DNA of 64,000 nt from Bolinopsis microptera. Its lineage: Eukaryota > Ctenophora > Tentaculata > Lobata > Bolinopsidae. This document shows, one piece after another, positions 29,314 to 40,925 of this stretch; position 1 is the stretch's first letter; every line of letters begins with the position of its first letter. The stretch spans positions 13,740,169 to 13,804,168 of the forward strand of contig NC_087072.1 in assembly GCF_026151205.1 (NCBI RefSeq), given 5' to 3'. Below the pieces are notes generated by a model. The model ran no database searches. It was given only the letters and a program-made list of their open reading frames with translations, and was not told where the DNA came from. The position numbers and the translations under genes are program-made.

Positions 29314-30216
29314 TCCTGCCCCCTGGGAATGTTTGAAGTTATTTTCACTTTAACTTGTAAAAAAGAGGCGTATCAAATCCACGTCGAATTGAAACAACTT
29401 ATGAATAGTGGAGATAATCGAATTGATGTTCACGGTTCACATTTGAGGAGAATTAGTTTGACTCAAAAGAAACAATCACTAATGAATTTAGACATAAAAT
29501 AAGTAAATGATATGAAATATACAGGAATTTTAAAAATAAACTGATAAACATTAAAGCAGGCATATTACCACAATAATATTTGACTTTATGATCAAAACAT
29601 CTTCATATTATCAAGGATTTCAAAGTCGGAACTAAAATTAAATCAGTAAATCATAAATGAAATAATTATGTCAATAGATAAATTGAGTCAAATGATTGAG
29701 TTTCAACTTCTAATAAGTAAAAGATGAACAGCACTGATTGAAGTCTAATCGTTTATTATAGTTGATAGATAAAGATCAGGTACACCGTGAATAGTGACTA
29801 CATAGTTTCATCGATCATCGATGTAAAATATAAGAACTTTAAATCTGTAAAATCACTCCGTCATCATGCATGATTGACGGACGTCAAAAAATAAAATGAG
29901 ATCATGCAGCGTGTGCGCCGCGCACGAGAAATTTTTCTGCGCTATTAACTTACAAAATTTGTATAAGGCGGTAGCACTGTCATCAACGCGCCGTCATCCA
30001 CATAATTCGATTTCATGATTAAATGTCACACGAGAAATTCGCGGCAAATGCAAATCTTCAGGGAAAGGTAAGCAACCGGCAAGCCACCAAAAACAAAACA
30101 TTTGCAGATAATCAAATATATCAAAAACATATCACACTATTCAAACACATAATACAGTCTGTCATTTAGGGTCCGCTATGGCCATTGGTTCTGGTGTATA
30201 TGTCCCTTTGCTGCAC
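29314..30216. other. RIOX1 upstream region
   Basis: Between GAL3ST (3' end at 30217) and the RIOX1 start. AT-rich with a small GC patch at 29910-29930 and no recognised promoter motif. CAAACATTCCCAG ends 9 nt before the RIOX1 ATG, a weak acceptor-like site. Confidence 0.4.
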
Positions 30217-31563
30217 CTACAGCTCACTTTTATTTGGAGATTCATCAGGGTGCAGAACTTTATAAACATCACTCCAGTCCAACATAGCAGGGTTGTGCTT
30301 CTTCAGATTTTGCATGTGGTTCCGTACCATGAGAATATCAGAGGGCGGAAGTTTGTCTTTAAACTGCTTCAATCCAATCACGTGTGTTTGGGTGACGTCG
30401 TCAGTTGTTAGAGTTTTACAAGTCATGTTGTCTTTATGAGACTCCCGTAACGAGTGTCCAATTTTGTTTCCGTTGTAAACTGGAAACACCTTTTCGTAGC
30501 ACTCTTTGGAGAAGTCGACATTGAGTTGCTTCAACTTTGCAACTTCTTTGTGAAAATCCTCGTCCTGTTCAGAGATTATTTTCTTCATTTTCTTGTGAAA
30601 ATGATCGTAAAGCTTGAAATCAATCGAGTTCCAATCCAGGATTTTCTGTCTAATATCATCTGAGATAGAAGCACCGTATTCGTTGTTAATAGACAGCTTC
30701 ACATAAACCATTTGTTTCAAATCCCAGCACATAAGTCGCTTGAACAGCACCAAACTCTCATCTAGCAGCTCTAAAATCAGAACTAGATGGAATTCCCTGT
30801 CAATCTTCTCTATAAACTGATCTACTGCTGTAGTGTTTTTAAAGTGTGGTGTGTTCAGACCCAGGTCAAAGCTCATGCTGTTTTGTAAAAGGTGATAAAT
30901 TGCTTCTGACGACAACATGGTTATTTTATCTGGTCTTCTTAAGAATTCTTCGTACGGGTCATGATGGGGAAGCAGGTTTCTCATCTCCAGTTTAACACCA
31001 AAGTTGTTGAAGACAGAGAGAAACTGATCTACTGGATGTCGGAGTAAAGTAGTGAAGATAGTACCCTCGTTCATGATCCTCAGTACATCCATCTGGTGAT
31101 GTCTGGTGTACTGGGACAGGATGTTATATCCCGTATCTGGCATCATCCTCTCCAACTTCAACATGTTAATCCTACCAGGGTAGCCGAGGTGAAGCTTCAG
31201 AGGGTACATCACGAAGCTGAGATCGTGTTCTTTACCGTACCTGTAGAAAATGTTAGTAACAGAGGATGTACCAGTCTGGTGGGTCCGGAGGAAGTACATG
31301 TTGCGTTTGGGAGAACACGCCGCCGGGTCAGGGTGTTTGGGTATTTGATAGTGCTCTGCTGGGAACGCTCTGCTAGGATCATATACCCATTTCCTGGGTG
31401 GAAGTGTTGCGTGCTCCTCTGCAAGATCTGCTGCTGCTTTCTCTCGTCTCAGAGCTCCTGCTCCTTTTGATGTTTTGATAAGGTAGAACACGCCTATGAG
31501 GGTTATGATAGCGAGTATTGCTTCAAAGTACTTTTTAGCAAACCTGCCTAAACAGTTTAACAT
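30217..31563 (-). CDS. Galactose-3-O-sulfotransferase family (GAL3ST-like)
   Basis: Golgi type II enzyme that transfers sulfate from PAPS to the 3-OH of galactose in glycolipids or glycans. 448 aa in a single exon. Short cytosolic tail, then a membrane anchor (YFEAILAIITLIGVFYLI, about residues 12-29), a stem, then the 5'-phosphosulfate loop YFLRTHQTGTSSVTNIFYRY and the 3'-phosphate motif TLLRHPVDQFLSVF, both typical of the family. Later blocks match too (LGLNTPHF, LVLILELLDESLVLFKRLMCW). I place the start at 31563, because ACCCCTCTAG ends 1 nt upstream and looks like a splice acceptor. A longer in-frame ATG at 31629 would add 22 residues. Substrate cannot be told from sequence. Confidence 0.92.
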   Translation of the reverse strand: MLNCLGRFAKKYFEAILAIITLIGVFYLIKTSKGAGALRREKAAADLAEEHATLPPRKWVYDPSRAFPAEHYQIPKHPDPAACSPKRNMYFLRTHQTGTSSVTNIFYRYGKEHDLSFVMYPLKLHLGYPGRINMLKLERMMPDTGYNILSQYTRHHQMDVLRIMNEGTIFTTLLRHPVDQFLSVFNNFGVKLEMRNLLPHHDPYEEFLRRPDKITMLSSEAIYHLLQNSMSFDLGLNTPHFKNTTAVDQFIEKIDREFHLVLILELLDESLVLFKRLMCWDLKQMVYVKLSINNEYGASISDDIRQKILDWNSIDFKLYDHFHKKMKKIISEQDEDFHKEVAKLKQLNVDFSKECYEKVFPVYNGNKIGHSLRESHKDNMTCKTLTTDDVTQTHVIGLKQFKDKLPPSDILMVRNHMQNLKKHNPAMLDWSDVYKVLHPDESPNKSEL

Positions 31564-31916
31564 CCTAGAGGGGTAAAATATTAGGTGATATTCTTTATTA
31601 GAATAAGCATTCTTTATTAGAATAAACATTCAATGTTGAAAAATCTAACTGTACCAATAATTGCATTGAATTGAGAAAACCTGAGAAGGTTTAGAATTGC
31701 ACGGAAATAAAAATGTATTAGTACATATTACATAATATTATTATTCACAGGAGACAATAAATTAAATGTTGTATAATTGATTAATTAATAACTCAACAGG
31801 ATAGAACAGAATAAATTATGAAATATCGAAAAATATAATTACAAAATATATGGAATTATGTATTAAAAACAGTTTCCTTCGACCAAGATACAATGATAAT
31901 AACATAATCCTACTCT
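31564..31916. promoter_or_regulatory. Short gap between TOP3A and GAL3ST-like gene
   Basis: Only about 350 bp separate the TOP3A stop (31917) from the GAL3ST start on the same strand. A TATTCT(A/T)A(T/A)A...TTTATTAGAATAA duplication sits at 31590-31630. The acceptor before the GAL3ST ATG suggests either a 5' UTR intron or spliced-leader addition. Confidence 0.45.
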
Positions 31917-34900
31917 CTAGAAATCGTTATTTTGAGGACAGTTCTTCTTAGTATGGCCAGGTTGTCTGCAAACTGAGCAGCACCTCTGTTTACTTGTTCC
32001 ACCACCACCGCCACCGGGTGGTGGTCGTTTCCTGGAAGTCTGGGTACTGCTTCCACCCGTTGCAGCTACATCATCAGCCCATTCGAACATGTTGCATTTC
32101 TCATCAAACGGTTTGGAACAGGTCCAGAACACCCTTCCTTTGTTGTCACCCTCCTTTTTTACTGTCCTCGTTACGGCTGGATTACCACATTCACACGACT
32201 TTTCACCTGATTGATCACCGCCATTTGTTGGGGCCTTCAAAGTGTTTTGTGTTTTTCTTTGGCTTGAGAAAGTATTATTTGAATTGCTCCAAGAATTTTT
32301 ATTCTGAGTGCTGAAAGAGTTTCCACCTTGCGGACCCCAAGACGTTCCCCCACCCTGTGAATCCCAAGAATTATTACTCTGTGTTCCCCCAGAATTACCA
32401 CTCGAACCACCATTCTGGTTATCTGCGTCTGCCCACATGAAGAACTGGCATGTTCGCGTGCTACAACCGAAGAACTCTTTCCCAAAGTTTTCATTTTGTT
32501 TTCTGACGGTCAGTTTCTTGGCACTGGTCCCACAGTTGCACACGATGTTGGTGTCTGGAGTCTCTAAATTAGCCCCGTACCCACCACCGTCCTGCCCCTG
32601 AGTGGTGGGCCGATAGTTGAGACCAGTAGAAGTAGTGGAACCCCCATTAGAGGTAGTGTCACCCCCATTAGAGGTAGTGGAACCCCCGTATGAAGCCGGT
32701 GCTCCGCGAGTTGTCGCACCACCAGAAGGGACCCCGACTTTATCTTCCCAACAGAAATAGTCGCACACTCGACCGTCGCAACCGTAGAACTTTTTACCCT
32801 TGTTCTCACTGTCTTTATTTACTGTGAGTAGTTTAGCTGGACGTTCACAGACACCTGGACAAGGAATGGATATACATGAGATTTAATTTCGATAAAATAT
32901 AGTCAGTAGATTATAGAGTAGAACTTGCATAATGAAATGGTACAAATCGGGTCACTATATTCTAACACACTGAAGCATGGTTAAAAGATAAGTTTGAAAT
33001 CAGCTAACCAAAATAAAAGCTTACAGTTAGGAGGAGGTTGTCCATTACAGTCCGCCACACCAGTGCTATTAGAAGGGAGGCCGTGAGAGGAGACTGCTCC
33101 GGCAAGAGACCGCGTCATGAACACGTCATTGTCCTCTGACGTAACTCTGGAGAAGTTCTGTGAGTTAGGAGGAGGTTTGAACACTGAGGTTGTTGATCTA
33201 GTCGAGGTAGGAGTGGGTCTACTGCCAGTGGTGGAGGTAGGAGTGGGTCTACTGCCAGTGGTGGAGGTGGGAGTGGGTCTACTGCCAGTGGTGGGGGTGG
33301 GAGTGGGTCTACTGCCAGTGGTGGAGGTTGCTGAAGTGGGTGGTCTCAAGAGCTTCCTTCTCACTTCCAACAACTCATTTAGTTCCGAGTCACACAGCAA
33401 ACACGCTAAAATAACAGCAAGTTAGTGGCCAGATTTACCACATTGGATTATCAATATGGATTCATCAGATACTAAGAAAATTAGTAAAAGCAGCAAGGAA
33501 CAAAGTGAAGTAGTAGCTAGTAACCTGTGTAATCAGTGGATATGGTAGGAGGGACACTGCCGGGTTTAAACTTGAAAGAGAGCAGAAACGGAGGGTCCGG
33601 AACACATCTACTACATTTACCGCTTGTTACTGCAACCTGGAGATATTGTTGATAATTACATTCCATACAATGAGCTGTTGGGCGACCAATACTAAACTTT
33701 ACCAGGGTATATAATATACAAACAGGCTAATACCACGAGATATAAAAAGAGGAATCATAAAACGACAGGTACACTTTTTGAATGAGATAACAAAACGGAA
33801 AAACTAACGAGGCCATAAAAGCGTACAAGTTTCCCAAGTTGACATGTCCTACGTTCCCGACGCAACAGATTTTGATCATATCTGTCCAATTTCTTTAAAC
33901 TTTATTATATATAATGTACCTTGAGAACAGAAGGAGGAAAGAAGAGAGAAGCGGTACAGCGAGGGTAACCCAGACAACCAGCTACACGTGACCCATTTCT
34001 AGTGGTCTTCAGGACCACTTCAGCTACTCCGCAACTTCTACACTTCATGTACGTGGACGGGCCCTGGGCAAGGGCAGGGCGTTAGAGTTAGAGTTAGTGC
34101 TGGATATTTTATTACTTTAGTTAAATAATATCTGAAGTTAAATAAAATCTGAAGTTTAAAGTTGTTGATGTGTCATAATACTGCTAAGAAAGTATTATTG
34201 TATTATTATGATAGTAATATTATGATAGTATAAGTTAACATGAAAGTATTATTATGATGATATTATTGGGTAGTGGGCACTGACTAAGTTTGGTCATAAA
34301 TTATATCTTTATATTACGTTACGCTGGTTAGATTATTGTTTTTACATTTCAACATTTTACCGTTTTTCACAAACTAATATTGCAAAAATTTAACCCCATA
34401 TCTTGGCAAAATATTGTTGTATCATTGATGACGGCGACGGTTTAGGATGGCAATAAATATACATATGAGAGATATATTATATTATATAATATAATATAAT
34501 AGTATAATACACTGCTGTTAGTGTTAAGTCGTCTAATGGTTTAGCGACTCGTTATGAACAATCTGGTGCAACCGTGAATAATATAGTGAATAGTGAACAT
34601 TAGGTTCTGACGTGAGTTGTAAATATCACGCACGCAATTACAATCATTTCACTGTTATACAACTATCATTTAATGATAATATTGGTCACATCGCACTTTA
34701 AATATATCCATTATCACACAACTCTGGGGTCCTGGTTGGAGTTTAGGAAAATGTAAAATCACGTACTGATGTTCAGAGTGAGATTATATAGTGTGATTAT
34801 GTTAATATAACCATCAGTTAACCATTATGGTTGTCTGAACCAGCTGTGCCATGGCTGGCTATTGCCTAACTGTGGTGCTTACGAGGGTTGCGTTATTAAC

Positions 34901-37900
34901 GATGTTAGTAACCTGTCTGGTGCTTTACCTTAAAGCTTCTTATTTATATTTCGTTTTTAACATGGTTAAATGGGGTTAAAGAAACTGAGCTTAATTAATT
35001 AAGTGCATTAATTATACTTATTTGTAACGACTTGATCTCTCAACCGACTTGCTGGATGCAGGTGCCACCAAATGCCCAAATAAGCATACTATAGTGATAT
35101 TCCAAAATAGAGTTGCCTGCAGAACTCCTTAGTAACAGACACTGAGAAATTTTCCTTGTAGTCAATGTCACAGTTCATTCAGTTGCTACAGGCTTGCGAG
35201 CTAATACAATCCTAACCAAATAACGAATATAATAGTCTATTAAGTTTTGGACTGACTCGAGACACTATAAACCATTATATAGAAACCATTAGATGCAATT
35301 TATGTTCATACTCTCAATATTTGTATGTGTCAAGCTATTACCAAATACCTGTTTTGTGTATTTGATAGAATCTGTCCTGAGTGGAAAAAGTAGATTAAGA
35401 TATTCTTGTACGATTAAATAATAGGAGCGAACGCGATTTCGCTTGTTAGTGGAGCATATTTAAGGAATCATTATCCATTGACCCTAAATCTGATTGACCC
35501 TAAATCAACAGTTGCAGCTTTGCTGTGTTCAAAATACATGTGGTTTTAATTTGGAAAAATTAAAATTCGTTGCCATTTGACAACTTCAATTTGACAACTT
35601 TAATTTAGATTCACATGATGAGCAAATTAATTAATCATTAATCTTTTCATTGATTTGATAAATGCACCATACTGAAGTGGTGATCTACGAACGAGAGTGT
35701 ACCTGATGGTCGTCGTCATCGTTTCCACCACCATTATTTCCACCGCCGCCGCCACCACCTCCACTACCTCCACCACCGCCACCACCGCTTCCGCCACCTC
35801 CACCACCTCCGCCACCGGGAGGTTGAATACCAAAACATTCCGACAACTTTGTGTCAAGCTGTTGAACCTCAACAACCGCTCGTTGGAACACTTCTTTATA
35901 CACAGCCAACATCTCCTGCACCACCTGGAGGAGGGAGATGGTAATTAATATTATATTATCAGCTCTCTCTGTATTATGTATTAATGCTTTTGGACACGAA
36001 GGGGAACACACAACGTAAGGCTTGAAATCTTCGTAAAACTACATCATTAGAACCTCAAATTATTTGTTATATAGTAGTGTTGAAAGTATTAAAACTTTAT
36101 AACTTATTAGATGATAATAAAATACACGTCTTGTACTCGGCAGCACCAGATATTGTCTAAATATTGTGATACCTTACACACCTACTTTAGATAAACTACT
36201 TGAACATAGGGGATACTTGAATAGAGACCCAGCCAAGTAGAAATACTTCATCATAACCACGACAAGGTTTATTGAGCCACTGACCTGTGCTCTATTCTTC
36301 TGTCCCATTGCGATTAATCTCAGTTCATTCTCTGTAGCGGCCCTCATGTCCGGCTTACTCAATCCTATGTTAAAACTCATGGAATCATACCTGTGTAAAA
36401 CAAATAGTGTGTAAGTTTAGGAGAGTTAAAATTAACTCAAATATCAGGGACACGAATGACATTGTGTAAGTTTATTTAATATTTTATTAGTACAGAGTAC
36501 TCGGCATATATTCTGGTCCCATAACTCCAACAAACTTACTGATGTACGGATGACAACACCCAGCACTTACCCGTCCACCAGCCCCATGCCCAGTTGTCCA
36601 GGAATAAAGCGAAGATCCGGAGTTAGTCCCACATAACTTCTGTTCTTGATAGTTTCAATGTGTTCAGCGTGTGTGGCGTCAGTTCCAATACCATGAGTCT
36701 CCATTAGTCCTATAAGATCCGCTTCAGTAAGCAAGGGAGGAGCTGTAGTCTGTCCTTCCACCTGTATTTTATTAGTTTTATAATAGTCTTAAATAATAGT
36801 CTTATTATTCTATATTATAGGAAGTTATAATCTACAGGTGTATTTTAATAGTCGTTTAATTAATACTGGGCAATTAACATTAGAGCATGTCAATACAGCT
36901 GCTGTTAGTTAATCATGACGTCACGGTATCATTGTACTCCCCATAATACATAATAATGTCCTATTGGGAAAATATCCCCGAAGTTTCTGTCCTATCACAA
37001 ACCATCTCAATAGATTTGGGTTGGAATTGTTGTCCCACTTCCATGTGGGGCAGTAACTTGGCATTCCAACTCTCGTACACGTAAACCAGCAGATAGTTCT
37101 TCTCCAAGATAACTAACCTGAACATGGTGCATGATAAGTTATATCCTCCGCTGTCATTTCGTGGTGGACTGGTTCATACTTCAGGTGGACCACAAATTAA
37201 TGTGATGAATATTGTAGTATATATTAAATATTAATATGATCATTCATTAGTATTATATTCTTATTGTTTTATAAAATAATAGTATACTGATCACTAGGAG
37301 GGTATGACAAATGACAAGGGGAAACATCAACAACAGTCAGAAGACTCATTTATATATCTAATAATACTCAGCAGTCAGCACCCGACAGTTCTAGCCACCC
37401 TTCATATTCCCTGATAATCTAATGGTACGAAACCGCGCTGGTTTTTATATTAAAAGTTTAACTATATTTTATTCATTGCTCGGTGGCTGCATTTTTCTGG
37501 TAGCATTGTTGTGTTCATCGTCACACCCGAGCCCACCGGAGAGTAATTGTATGAAGAATTAATATGTACCACGTACGGTAGATGGCAAACATTTATTCTT
37601 CTTGCAATTGAGTGACCTACCCCTTTGCAGTGAAAGTTTCTCCAGCAATATCAATCTTAGCAGTTGTTTCTGTGCCTGTAGCGTCCTTTGATACGCAGGC
37701 TAGGAAGTGCCGAGTGACGTAGTCGTATACCTTTCTTATCAGGACCTGTGTTTAACTTTACTTAAATTAATGATTATTATACCTCATTTCTTATTATCGT
37801 GTACCTCATTTCTTATTATCATACCTCATTTCTTATTATCATACCTCATTTCTTATTATCGTACCTCATTTCTTATTATCGTACCTCATTTCTTATTCAT

Positions 37901-39849
37901 TTCTCATGGCACTACAGCTGCAGGAAACATTTTCACTCTTGTTACGATATGGAAGAGAATGAAACAAATAAAATATGGGCTACTTGACCGACCTGATAAG
38001 TTGGTGACACATTTAGTAGGATGTATAGGAGGATGAGCTTCGTCAGACTTGTTGCCCTGTCGAGGATTAGGGCCGTTCTCCAGGACCCTAGCTGCGAACT
38101 CTCCCCACTCCCCGTGAGAAGTGTGTTTCGAGACTAGCTCACTCAAATCCATAGACTTTGGAAATCTGAATTTTACTTTTTATACCTTTTTTAGTATCGA
38201 ACTGCAGATTTGCAAATCTACCAGTTTAAACAGTCACCTGACAATATTCTGTAAAGAGATGTTGTTAAGTAAGATGTTGTTAAGTAAGATGTTTGTTAAC
38301 CAGTAACAGTGTGCAGACAATCCGTTGGGGTTTAAAGGGATGGTTTACGTTTTAATTAAGAGCTGTCGCGACAAATTCTAACAGCTATCTAGCTATGTAC
38401 TTAAAGACTTAAAGAGCTGATATATTTTAATGTTAACAGTCCAATCGGTAATTTTATAGAGTTTAAATTTGGGGTGTGGTTAAGATCTAAATTTTATATC
38501 ATTGCATAAGGGTAATATCTTGCCACATCGTAGCCTTGTGCAAGTTCTGAACGTTTCTGTTTAAGAGTTTAGGCGAGGTGTTGCTTGAATCTTGATCCAT
38601 GACGGTAATATTTATAAGAATAATGTAACGCGTTAGAACGGATATTACATACTTGTTTGTCTCAGTCCTAGGATAGCTTATCAATCCTTTGCTGTACAGC
38701 GACTCAGCTACTTTCATAGCTTGCTGAGCGTTCATGCCCAGCTTTCTGCTGGCTATCTTCTCAAACTGGACTGTCTCCAAAGCGACTGGTCTCCATTTGC
38801 TTTTAGGTCGACTGGTCACGTGGGTTACAGTTGCTGTGGGGTTCTCCAGACATATCTGGTATAGGACCAGACAAGCGTGGTGATTAAACAGTCTCCCTCT
38901 GGTCCATTGGAACTCTGTGTCACCATTCTCAACTTCTACTGTTACCTAGCAGAGTGGTGTTAAGTCAATTATATCAACTTTACAACTTATCAATCGTTAA
39001 TTTATCTAATAAGCTAATAACTTTATAATATCATTGTTTAATGTTTTAAAGGTTAACTGTCTTTTGTCACAAATCTAATCAATAAATTATGTTTGTCGAT
39101 GCCTTAATAAAGAAATGGACTTATGGCTAATGGATAATCAATCCTTACCTTGATTTTATGAAATTCCTCAGGAACAAAAGCTTGGGCTTCCTTGTAACGT
39201 TCAACAACAAATCCCAAGGTTGGAAACTGACAAGCTCCATAGCTGACAACTGCGTTGATGTGACTTGCAAACCTCTTCCTAAGATGCAGTGTTTGGAACC
39301 TGGTAAACGCACAGCCTATCCTGAAATCCAGTTCTTGTCTGGCCTCGACTGCCTCTGATAAAGCTGTATCAAGTCTCACTAGATTGTTTACTGCATGGAA
39401 AATGGACCTTTGAGTCATCTCAGAGAACCTTGCTCGGTACACATCAAGGTTGCTATGAGATCTTATACACACGTCTACAATCTCCTGTCCAATGTTCTCC
39501 CCCTCTCGGTCACAATCCGTCCAAATGACCAACTTGTGAGCTTTTTTACTCTGTTGTTCTAAGGTCAGCTTTATGTTCAGCATGTTGTCCGGCACAATCT
39601 TCTCAATAGGACAGGTAAAGAGAGATACTGGATCACAGGACTGCCACTTCTGTACTCCCCTACAAACTCGTAGTTCATCATGTGTCCAGATACGGAGGTC
39701 ATGACGTTGAGGCTGTTGTTGAAGTTGAAGGTGTAAAGTTTGTTGTACTTTGATTTCCCTTCTCTGCGGGTAGATGACCCCCCGGATAGTATCGAGGCGA
39801 TGGTTTTTGCAGCATCATTCTTCTCTGCCACGTGTAGTACAGTTCTCAT
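31917..39849 (-). CDS. TOP3A: DNA topoisomerase III alpha
   Basis: Type IA topoisomerase of the BLM-TOP3A-RMI dissolvasome; nuclear, with a mitochondrial form in other animals. Twelve exons in transcript order: 39149-39849, 38653-38945, 37993-38165, 37621-37745, 37003-37117, 36571-36761, 36285-36390, 35703-35924, 33920-34063, 33525-33636, 33025-33405, 31917-32854; about 1166 aa. TOPRIM residues in VAEKNDAAK and [12 protein letters not shown]; active-site Tyr in [27 protein letters not shown] and GMGLVDGYDSM blocks. Then a poly-Gly linker, a C4 finger (CRSCG...CLGYPRC), a Pro/Thr repeat, three GRF zinc fingers and a C-terminal zinc knuckle ([14 protein letters not shown]). Exon 1 lacks one base near 39652 (GEY to QKWQSCDP). 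Exon 4 seems to have one extra G at 37730-37731. The start is the ATG at 39849, 6 nt after an acceptor-like TATTTAG. Confidence 0.95.
33201..33320 (-). repeat. 30-bp coding repeat in TOP3A exon 11
   Basis: Four copies of a 30-bp unit encode a [10 protein letters not shown] decapeptide in the linker between the C4 finger region and the GRF fingers. The length is a multiple of three, so copy changes keep the frame. Confidence 0.9.
34064..35702 (-). other. Large TOP3A intron 8
   Basis: About 1.6 kb, the largest intron of the gene. AT-rich, with a TATATTATATAATATAATA simple repeat near 34470-34505. No gene, RNA or transposon was identified. Confidence 0.6.
37781..37897. repeat. 20-bp minisatellite in TOP3A intron 3
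   Basis: ACCTCATTTCTTATTATCGT or the -CAT variant is repeated about six times, the last unit degenerate. It lies in the intron between exons 3 and 4, about 40 bp upstream of the exon 4 acceptor on the minus strand. On that strand it is purine-rich. Confidence 0.9.
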
Positions 39850-39989
39850 GCACACCTAAATAGTATGACTTAATCAAATCACCACATTTTACTTAACCTC
39901 TAGTTTTAGAAATAGTTTTATTCTATCGGTGACAAAAATTGTTTTCTATCAACTGAAGCCCGCACAAAGGTCACCTATGTCCTATCCCT

Positions 39990-40190
39990 CCTTATTTAAA
40001 CAAAGGTGCCTGGCATATTGTGAGACAATGAGTTGTGACAGTTACTTAAAGTTAAAGACTGAGTCGCCCAACTGCTTCCATCACTGTCAAATAGCTCGTT
40101 CTCATTGGTATATCTTACAATCACTTTAACACCTATCTGCTCATTCACAAAATCGAAATTTGTTGGAAGTCTGGGAACACCCTGTACACG
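39990..40190 (-). other. Unassigned open stretch
   Basis: On the minus strand, about 60 codons are open (GVPRLPTNFDFVNEQIG..., VRYTNENELFDSDG). A GTGTACAG acceptor-like site precedes it. A second stretch 500 bp further upstream (40695-40925) starts a similar run, YLQGVPTSKLPRGVV. The two may be paralogous exon or transposon scraps. I do not recognise the family. Confidence 0.25.
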
Positions 40191-40694
40191 TCACAAATAG
40201 TTTATATCAAAACTTAAATCGTGCTCTAAATAACACACGTTAAAAGTCACCATCTCGATATATTTATATATTGTGGCAATTGCAAGTGTCACGTCTCTGT
40301 CGGATTGCTTCCGCTACGATCACGATCACAACGATATTTTATTAGCTGATGGTACGTTACCTGCCTAAAAACTGCTTCCCAATTACAGGCCAGACAAACA
40401 TCTAAATATCTGTAGGCAGAGACATTTGCAGGATTGAGAGAACTTAGACAAGCATTCACAATGATATTATATAAAGACCCTAGATACCAAAATGACCCTA
40501 GATAGCTCCTATCATAATGGTCTTTACTTTGACGTTCGTTGAGTTGTCAATATCGACTTGCGTTAGAGTCCTCCTAATTGACAGACGGACTGCATTTAGG
40601 AGATCTAATAAATTGTTATCTTCAGTTTAATCTTCATCAAATAAGTTACGTTTCGCTTTGGCACGTTATGATAGCACTTTAGCTCAGCTTGGTC

Positions 40695-40925
40695 TTATTT
40701 ATTAATAATCTTTTCAACTCCTCGAGCAATTCCTAGATCTAGCACGACTCCTCGAGGCAGTTTGGAAGTTGGAACACCTTGTAGGTACGTCTGCTTATAG
40801 CTGGTTGATTCGTGACTAAAAGATAACTTAGGTCCAGGTGGTCTATAAACGTGATCGATATTTTGCTGCAGAAATTTATGCAAAGTTGCGAGTTCCGGGT
40901 AACAGGTAACGTTTTTGTATCCCAC
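40695..40925 (-). other. Unassigned open stretch ending in a stop
   Basis: About 75 codons including SFSHESTSYKQTYLQGVP and PRGVVLDLGIARGVEKIINK before a stop. No family recognised. It could be the 3' exon of a minus-strand gene whose other exons I cannot see, or a repeat remnant. It shares the LQGVP-like phrase with 39990-40190. Confidence 0.25.

Noticed and set aside
31564-31629. 22-residue N-terminal extension of the GAL3ST-like protein
   Set aside because: An acceptor-like ACCCCTCTAG ends 1 nt before the inner ATG and the extension is AT-rich and unlike a signal anchor. Kept as an alternative only.
33117-33425. Plus-strand frame rich in Val/Gly repeats
   Set aside because: It is the antisense shadow of the [10 protein letters not shown] repeat in TOP3A exon 11.
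35697-35948. Plus-strand Thr/Ala/Ser-rich frame
   Set aside because: Antisense of the poly-Gly stretch of TOP3A exon 8.
39850-39855. GTG as an alternative TOP3A start two codons upstream
   Set aside because: GTG starts are not expected in an animal gene; the ATG at 39849 matches the family N terminus. Likewise the GTG at 62001 before the Harbinger transposase was rejected in favour of the ATG at 62019.
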